The notes beneath the pieces were generated by a model. That model was not told the DNA's origin. It made no database searches and worked only from the letters and a program-made list of their open reading frames with translations. Below are positions 59,617 through 64,000 of a DNA stretch of 64,000 nucleotides, piece by piece (position 1 is the stretch's first letter; every line of letters begins with the position of its first letter). This DNA comes from CAYTGR01 sp964437445. Lineage in GTDB: Bacteria > Chloroflexota > Anaerolineae > B4-G1 > SLSP01. The position numbers and the translations under genes were made by a program. The stretch spans positions 22,704-86,703 of the forward strand of contig CAYTGR010000014.1 of assembly GCA_964437445.1 (NCBI GenBank), written 5' to 3'.

Positions 59617-59693
59617 CGCAAAACGCAAAACGTAAGACGTAAAACGTCATGGCAGCGGACCTCACGTTTTACGTTTCACGTTTCACGTTTTAC
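59616..59693. repeat. Two opposed 7-base tandem arrays
   Basis: Five units (ACGCAAA x2, ACGTAAG, ACGTAAA, ACGTCAT; 59616-59650) overlap the last base of the SEDS gene. Four inverted units (TCACGTT/TTACGTT, 59662-59689) follow after 11 bases. The two arrays can pair into an imperfect hairpin of about 30 bases per arm. Confidence 0.8.
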
Positions 59694-59747
59694 ATCCCTG
59701 GCTGAAACGTGAGTTTACAATCTGGTTGATCATGAGGAGGAATTATC

Positions 59748-61247
59748 ATGACCGTCCGTGTACGCTTTGCCCCCAGCCCCACGGGGCATCCCCATATTGG
59801 CAACATTCGCACGGTAGTTTTCAACTGGCTCTACGCCCGCCAGCACGGCGGGCAGTTCGTCCTGCGGATTGAGGATACCGACCGGACCCGCTACGTGCCC
59901 GACGCCCTCAAGGTCATCATGGATGGGCTGCGCTGGCTGGGCATGGATTGGGACGAAGGCCCCGACAAGCCCGGTCAGTACGGGCCTTACACCCAGTCGG
60001 AGCGGCTGGAACTCTACAAAGAAAAGGCCGAGGAACTGATTGCCCGCGGCTGGGCTTACCGCTGCAACTGCTCCCCGGAGCGACTGGAGATGGTGCGCAA
60101 GCTGCAAGCCGCTCAGGGGCAGCCGCCGATGTACGACCGGCATTGCCGCGACCTGCCACCCGGTGCCATTTCGCCGGACGAGCCGCACGTGGTCCGGCTG
60201 AAGATCCCGCTGGAGGGCGAAACCGTCGTCCACGACCTCCTGAAAGGCGAGATTCGCTTTGAGAACGCCCTGCTGGACGATCAAGTGTTGCTCAAGAGCG
60301 ACGGGTTCCCGACCTACCACCTGGCAGTGGTCGTGGATGATCATCTGATGCAGATCAGCCACGTCATCCGCGCCGACGAGTGGCTACCCAGCACCCCCAA
60401 ACACGTGCTGCTCTATCAGGCCTTCGGCTGGGAACCGCCGATCTTCGCCCACGTCCCGCTGGTCATGGGAACCGACGGGAAAAAACTCTCCAAGCGGCAC
60501 GGGGCGACAAACATTGACGAATTCCGCAAGCAGGGATATTTGCCGGAAGCCGTCTTCAACTTCCTGGCGCTGCTGGGATGGGCCCCCGGCGAGGGCGAGG
60601 AGCGGGAGATCTTTACGCGGGCCGAACTGGTAGCGCGCTTTGACCTCAGCCGGGTCAACCTGGCACCGGCCGTCTTCTCTTACGACAAACTCAATTGGAT
60701 GAACGGCGCATACATCCGCGCCCTGCCCGCCGAAACGCTGCTCCAGCGGCTCATCCCCTTCTGGCAGGAGGCCGGGTTGATCCCCTGCCCGGTGCCGGCG
60801 GAGCTGCTCCCAACGTTGAAGAAGCTGGTCCCGCTGGTGCAGGAACGGATGCAGACCCTGCGCGATGTCATCCCGCTGACCGATTGTATCCTGACCGACA
60901 TTGAAACGCCGCCCGCGGAGCTCCTGATCGGCAAGAAAATGACGGCCGCCGAAAGCCTGGCCGCCCTCCGGCGCGTGCGCACCCTGCTCTCCGGCCTGGT
61001 GCCCTTTGACGAGGAGGCCATGGAACCCAAGATGCGCGCCCTGGCCGACGAGTTACAATTGAAACCGGGGCAGCTCTTCACCATTGTGCGCGTGGCCGTG
61101 ACCGGGAAGACGGTGACGCCGCCGCTCTTCGGGACAATTGAAGCGCTGGGCCGGGAGCAAACATTGCAGCGGCTGGGTCGGGCCGAAAAGGCGCTGGCAG
61201 CCTGCGTAGAGCAGGAAAAAACAACGGCCGGAACGACAAGCCAATAA
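59748..61247 (+). CDS. gltX: Glutamyl-tRNA synthetase
   Basis: The 499-residue class I synthetase has the HIGH-type motif in FAPSPTGHPHIGNIRT (residues 8-22), the ATP/Glu-binding LRIEDTDRTRYVPDAL, a likely zinc site (CNC near residue 106 with HC in YDRHCRDL) and the KMSKS-type motif KKLSKRHGATN. A helical anticodon-binding domain fills the C-terminus. It charges tRNA-Glu; discrimination against tRNA-Gln cannot be judged here. GAGGAGG precedes the ATG. Confidence 0.96.
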   Translation: MTVRVRFAPSPTGHPHIGNIRTVVFNWLYARQHGGQFVLRIEDTDRTRYVPDALKVIMDGLRWLGMDWDEGPDKPGQYGPYTQSERLELYKEKAEELIARGWAYRCNCSPERLEMVRKLQAAQGQPPMYDRHCRDLPPGAISPDEPHVVRLKIPLEGETVVHDLLKGEIRFENALLDDQVLLKSDGFPTYHLAVVVDDHLMQISHVIRADEWLPSTPKHVLLYQAFGWEPPIFAHVPLVMGTDGKKLSKRHGATNIDEFRKQGYLPEAVFNFLALLGWAPGEGEEREIFTRAELVARFDLSRVNLAPAVFSYDKLNWMNGAYIRALPAETLLQRLIPFWQEAGLIPCPVPAELLPTLKKLVPLVQERMQTLRDVIPLTDCILTDIETPPAELLIGKKMTAAESLAALRRVRTLLSGLVPFDEEAMEPKMRALADELQLKPGQLFTIVRVAVTGKTVTPPLFGTIEALGREQTLQRLGRAEKALAACVEQEKTTAGTTSQ

Positions 61248-61261
61248 AATGGATCCCAGCC

Positions 61262-61294
61262 ACCTGCCTGGAAGTGCGCTGCCTCCAGGCAGGT
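61262..61294 (+). terminator. Hairpin after gltX
   Basis: ACCTGCCTGGA and TCCAGGCAGGT form a perfect 11-base-pair stem, with only a short TTTG after it. It lies 15 bases past the gltX stop. Confidence 0.6.
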
Positions 61295-61313
61295 TTGCAG
61301 TCAGGGTTTGAGC

Positions 61314-61343
61314 AACGAGGCGACCTTTCACGGTCGCCTCGTT
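61314..61343. terminator. Second hairpin between convergent genes
   Basis: AACGAGGCGACC and GGTCGCCTCGTT form a perfect 12-base-pair stem around six bases. No T-run lies on either side. It sits 26 bases past the LysM gene stop (minus strand) and could serve both convergent genes. Confidence 0.5.
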
Positions 61344-61368
61344 CACAGAACTGCTACTCAACCAACGG

Positions 61369-62373
61369 CTACGGCCGCAGGATGATCCACCGGCCGGCCT
61401 GGATAGCGTAAGGGGCAGGTAAATTGTTCTGGGCCGCCAACGCCTCCACCGTCAAGCCGAAAAAGCGGCTGACGCTGTAAAGTGTATCGCCAGGCGCAAC
61501 CAGATAGGCCGCCTGTCCCAACCCCGCCGGGGGTTGGACCGGGATCCGCAGCACCATACCCGCCGGCAACCGGTTCACGTCGGTGATGCCATTGGCAGCA
61601 GCGACCTGGTCCACCGTGCTCCCGTAGGTCTGCGCCAACCGGAAGAGATTCTGGCCGGGCTGGACCCGCAGGTAAATCCCCTGCACCGCTCCGACGGTGG
61701 GCGTAACCGGCACGACGATCGCTGGCGGCAGCACCGTCGCCACCGGCTCGGGCGTGGCCCCGGCCGCGAGCACCTCCAGCAGGACCGTCTGCATCTGCAC
61801 GGTCAACGGGGTGCCGTCCTCAGCGGTCAGCGCCACCTGCCGCACCGACAGATCCGCCACACCCGGCGCGACCGCCTGCAAGTGCATCGTGAACAGCGTG
61901 CGGCTCAGGCCCGTGCTGGCGCCCAGACCGCTCACCTGATAGACCACCGTCCCATCCACTCCGACCTCGTTGCGCACAACCTGCGCCCCGGCCGGCAGAT
62001 CGCCCGGCAGCACCTGCACCCCGGCCACCGCCAGGTCGTCGTCCGCCACCTGAAGATAGAGAATAGGGATCGGCACCTCCACCAGCGCCTCGCGCAGGCT
62101 GGTCACACCGACCAGTTCCACCGTCACCGGGAAAAGGGTGCCGACGCTCACCGACTCAGGGGCCACCAGCGAGAGCAGGGCCAACGGCGGCACGGGCGCG
62201 GCTGGCGTTTCCACCGGGGAGAGAGGCGCCGTGGTTGCGGGCGCCTCAGTGGCAACCGCGGTCTCGGCCTGCTGCGCCCCACCCTCCTGAGATCTGCCGC
62301 CCAAACAGCCGGTGCCCATGACCGAAAGCAGCACCAGGCCGACAATCAAAACGCCATAGGGTATCCGTCGCAT
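61369..62373 (-). CDS. LysM-domain lipoprotein with cohesin-like domain
   Basis: The 334-residue product starts with RRIPYGVLIVGLVLLSVMGTG and then a cysteine: a lipoprotein-type signal with an unusual -3 residue (GTGC). A Thr/Pro/Ala linker leads to a beta domain at about 65-205 (VSVGTLFPVTVELVGVTSLR, VVYQVSGLGASTGLSRTLFT) that resembles cohesin-type modules. Two LysM repeats end the protein: YLRVQPGQNLFRLAQTYGST and YLVAPGDTLYSVSRFFGLTV, the latter ending WIILRP. LysM domains bind peptidoglycan. CGGAGG precedes the ATG at 62373; an upstream in-frame ATG at 62400 lacks a site. A wall-attached surface role is inferred. Confidence 0.85.
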   Translation of the reverse strand: MRRIPYGVLIVGLVLLSVMGTGCLGGRSQEGGAQQAETAVATEAPATTAPLSPVETPAAPVPPLALLSLVAPESVSVGTLFPVTVELVGVTSLREALVEVPIPILYLQVADDDLAVAGVQVLPGDLPAGAQVVRNEVGVDGTVVYQVSGLGASTGLSRTLFTMHLQAVAPGVADLSVRQVALTAEDGTPLTVQMQTVLLEVLAAGATPEPVATVLPPAIVVPVTPTVGAVQGIYLRVQPGQNLFRLAQTYGSTVDQVAAANGITDVNRLPAGMVLRIPVQPPAGLGQAAYLVAPGDTLYSVSRFFGLTVEALAAQNNLPAPYAIQAGRWIILRP

Positions 62374-62417
62374 GATCAGCCTCCGTTCCTGGCAACCCAA
62401 AGATTCAACATACAGTT

Positions 62418-62446
62418 ATCATATACCGACATTTTCCAAAAAGCAA
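62418..62446 (-). promoter_or_regulatory. Promoter of the LysM lipoprotein gene
   Basis: On the minus strand TTGCTT (62441-62446), a 17-base spacer and TATGAT (62418-62423). Transcription should start about 38 bases before the ATG. Confidence 0.65.
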
Positions 62447-62493
62447 GGGCAAAATGAGGCGGGAACAAAAAGAAAGCGTTGCAAAAGAGCAAC

Positions 62494-62531
62494 AAAACCG
62501 GCGCCAGACCCGTGAGCGGGTCTGGCGCCGG
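62494..62531 (-). terminator. Second intrinsic terminator after the structured RNA
   Basis: CCGGCGCCAGACCCG and CGGGTCTGGCGCCGG form a perfect 15-base-pair stem around a four-base loop, followed on the minus strand by TTTTG. It backs up the terminator at 62544-62562. Confidence 0.88.
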
Positions 62532-62543
62532 TTCCATCCGGGC

Positions 62544-62654
62544 AAAAAAAATCCTCTCAGGACTGTCGGTCGTGCGACGGATACTCCGCCTGACTTCGCA
62601 TCGTTCGCCTATCGGCGATCTGCCTGCGTGACCGCGTTCCTGAGAGGAAACTTC
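62544..62654 (-). ncRNA. Orphan structured small RNA of about 110 nt
   Basis: A consensus promoter starts this unit near 62654. By hand folding (minus strand), P1 joins TCCTCTCAGGA (62648-62638) with TCCTGAGAGGA (62562-62552), extended by CGGTC/GACCG. P2 has CGCA/TGCG with TCGCC-GATA-GGCGA inside. P3 is GGCGGA-GTA-TCCGTC. P1 is followed at once by eight Ts, so it doubles as the terminator. There is no reading frame. It lacks the SRP RNA core and tmRNA or RNase P features. I cannot name it. Confidence 0.65.
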
Positions 62655-62660
62655 ATTTTC

Positions 62661-62689
62661 ATTATAGGAAATTTTTAAGACGTTGTCAA
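62661..62689 (-). promoter_or_regulatory. Consensus sigma-70 promoter of the small RNA
   Basis: TTGACA (62684-62689), exactly 17 bases, TATAAT (62661-62666): both hexamers match the consensus fully. It lies between the ahcY stop and the RNA. Confidence 0.88.
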
Positions 62690-62720
62690 TAGAACACTTG
62701 GATTTTTGCCGCCGGTCCGA

Positions 62721-63980
62721 TCAGGTCCCCTCCTCCCAGGAGGCCAGGTAATGGGCCTGTTCTTCGGTCAACGTGTCAATCTGCACGCCCATCGCCGCTA
62801 ATTTCAACTGCGCGATTGCCTGGTCAATCGCCTCGGGAACGGAATAGACCCGCCGTTCCAGTTCGTCGGCGTGGCGGCGCATGTATTCGGCGCTGAGCGC
62901 CTGGTTGGCGAACGACATGTCCATCACGGCACTGGGATGGCCCTCGGCGGCAGCCAGGTTGACCAGCCGCCCCTCGGCCAGCAGATTGATGTGGCGCCCG
63001 TCGGGCAGGGTGTATTGTTCCACGAAGGGGCGGACGCGGCGCGGCGCGCCCTGCGCTAACGCCGCCAGCGCCGGGATGTTGATCTCTACATTGAAGTGGC
63101 CGGAATTGGCGACAATCGCGCCGTCTTTCATGACCTCAAAGTGAGGCCGGTCCAGTACGTTGATGTCGCCGGTGGCGGTAATGAAAACGTCGCCCAGCGG
63201 GGCGGCCTCCACCATCGGCATGACCCGGTAGCCGTCCATCACCGCTTCCAACGCCTTGAGCGGGTCCACTTCAGTGATGATGACGTTGCCGCCCAGCCCC
63301 TGCGCCCGCATGGCGATGCCCCGGCTGCACCAGCCGTAGCCCGCCACGACGACCGTTTTGCCCGCCAGCAGCACGTTGGTGGCGCGGATCACGCCGTCTA
63401 ACGTGGATTGGCCGGTGCCGTAGCGGTTGTCAAAGAGGTGCTTGGTCAGCGCGTCGTTGACAGCGATGATCGGATACTGGAGCGCGCCCTCTTTTGCCAT
63501 CGCCCGCAGGCGGATGACGCCGGTGGTCGTCTCCTCGGTCCCGCCGATAACGCCGTCCAGCGCGTCGCGGCGGCTCTTGTGCAGCGTGCTGACCACGTCG
63601 GCCCCGTCGTCCATCGTCATGTGCGGCTTGTGGTCCAGGGCCGCGTGGATGTGCTCGTAGTAGGTGTCGTTGTCCTCGCCTTTGATGGCGTAGACGGGGA
63701 TCTCGTCGTAGGCCACGAGCGCAGCGGCGACGTCGTCCTGCGTACTCAGCGGGTTGCTGGCAACCAGCACCAGGTCGGCGCCGCCGGCCTGGAGCGTGCG
63801 CGCCAGGTTGGCCGTCTCCGTGGTCACGTGCAGGCAGGCGGAGAGCCGCACGCCCTTGAGCGGCTGTTCGGCGGCGAAACGTTCGCGAATCAGGCGCAGC
63901 ACGGGCATTTCGCGCTCGGCCCACTCAATCCGCAGCCGCCCGGCCGGGGCCAGGTCCAAATCTTTGACGTGATATTTCAT
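62721..63980 (-). CDS. ahcY: Adenosylhomocysteinase
   Basis: The enzyme splits S-adenosylhomocysteine into adenosine and homocysteine and so keeps methylation going. The 419-residue product has CLHVTTETANLARTLQAGGA, SNPLSTQDDVAAALV, the catalytic region DDGADVVSTLHK, AVNDALTKHLFDNRYGTGQS (Lys and Asp pair), the NAD-binding VVAGYGWCSRGIAMRAQGLG, and NSGHFNVEI. The length is that of the short bacterial/archaeal form, without the eukaryotic-type insert. AAAGGAG lies seven bases before the ATG. Confidence 0.96.
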   Translation of the reverse strand: MKYHVKDLDLAPAGRLRIEWAEREMPVLRLIRERFAAEQPLKGVRLSACLHVTTETANLARTLQAGGADLVLVASNPLSTQDDVAAALVAYDEIPVYAIKGEDNDTYYEHIHAALDHKPHMTMDDGADVVSTLHKSRRDALDGVIGGTEETTTGVIRLRAMAKEGALQYPIIAVNDALTKHLFDNRYGTGQSTLDGVIRATNVLLAGKTVVVAGYGWCSRGIAMRAQGLGGNVIITEVDPLKALEAVMDGYRVMPMVEAAPLGDVFITATGDINVLDRPHFEVMKDGAIVANSGHFNVEINIPALAALAQGAPRRVRPFVEQYTLPDGRHINLLAEGRLVNLAAAEGHPSAVMDMSFANQALSAEYMRRHADELERRVYSVPEAIDQAIAQLKLAAMGVQIDTLTEEQAHYLASWEEGT

Positions 63981-64000
63981 CGGGTCACTCCTTTAAACAC

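Larger units (their letters stand above)
62374..62720. other. Intergenic region with an independent RNA transcription unit
   Basis: This 347-base gap has no supported protein gene. Reading the minus strand it holds a consensus promoter (62661-62689), a structured RNA ending in a terminator (62544-62654), a second terminator (62494-62531) and the promoter of the LysM gene (62418-62446). Confidence 0.7.

Noticed and set aside
62544..62654. Assignment of the small RNA as SRP RNA or 6S RNA
   Set aside because: The GGAAG-AGCAG core of SRP RNA is absent, and a three-way junction of ~110 nt does not fit the usual 6S long hairpin with a central bubble of 160-200 nt. Left unnamed.
62454..62678. 74-codon plus-strand frame between the LysM gene and ahcY
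   Set aside because: It covers two terminator hairpins and the structured RNA on the other strand, and its composition is not protein-like.
1..64000. Prophage, insertion sequence or integrative element
   Set aside because: No transposase, integrase, terminase or long terminal inverted repeats were seen on either strand.

Overview
The window is about 64 kb of high-GC bacterial DNA. It most resembles a member of the Chloroflexota (Anaerolineae-like). This is an inference from the gene mix: an Agl23-type membrane protein fused to NHL repeats, MinCDE next to a SEDS protein, very large soluble PAS/GAF kinases, PA14 and LysM surface proteins with Pro/Thr linkers, and a Ser/Thr kinase with an Ig-like exterior. 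No 16S gene is present, so the assignment is not proven. There are no phage genes, insertion sequences or CRISPR arrays.

Layout. 1-4.4 kb (+): a truncated Agl23/NHL protein, an unknown protein and a CDP-alcohol phosphatidyltransferase. 4.4-12.1 kb (-): an acetyltransferase, a solitary hypF, a small nuclease-like protein, an MFS transporter and a four-PA14 membrane protein. 12.5-15.7 kb (+): an ACT-domain protein, a Ser/Thr kinase and a protein-isoaspartate methyltransferase. 15.7-37.3 kb (-): a dense signalling island. It holds an acetyltransferase, two stand-alone receivers, a threonine-synthase-like enzyme fused to two receivers, a receiver-cyclase, a 2828-residue PAS/GAF histidine kinase, a triple-receiver protein, an OmpR-type regulator, a 1496-residue MEDS/PAS/GAF kinase and a DUF364 protein. 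37.4-46.5 kb (+): a histidine phosphatase and a DUF2085 protein, then a receiver-PAS(8) protein and a PocR/PAS kinase that is broken by an in-frame stop and has lost its catalytic histidine. 46.7-50.8 kb (+): an aminotransferase, a short phosphoglycerate dehydrogenase and a DUF1015 protein (a likely serine operon), then a HAD nucleotidase. 50.8-55.6 kb (-): an acetyltransferase, then the tRNA-Thr/Tyr/Thr, rpmG, tRNA-Trp, secE, nusG, rplK, rplA, rplJ, rplL block with an L10 leader and attenuator. 55.9-61.2 kb (+): an unknown Cys/His protein, minC, minD, minE, a RodA-like SEDS protein and gltX. 61.4-64 kb (-): a LysM lipoprotein, an orphan structured RNA and ahcY.

How the parts fit. The 15.7-46.5 kb region carries about 32 PAS, 8 GAF and 10 receiver domains in some 11 genes. 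Its output modules are few: two intact kinases, one DNA-binding regulator, one cyclase-type domain and one PLP enzyme. The PLP enzyme with two receivers, sitting among stand-alone receivers and the giant kinase, is the most unusual arrangement. It suggests phosphorelay control of an amino-acid enzyme.

Non-coding DNA is also distinctive. Several intergenic gaps hold short tandem arrays with 7-, 8- or 9-base units. A transcription unit of about 110 nt with a consensus promoter, a predicted three-way junction and a U8 terminator lies between ahcY and the LysM gene. A second structured leader precedes the receiver-PAS(8) gene.
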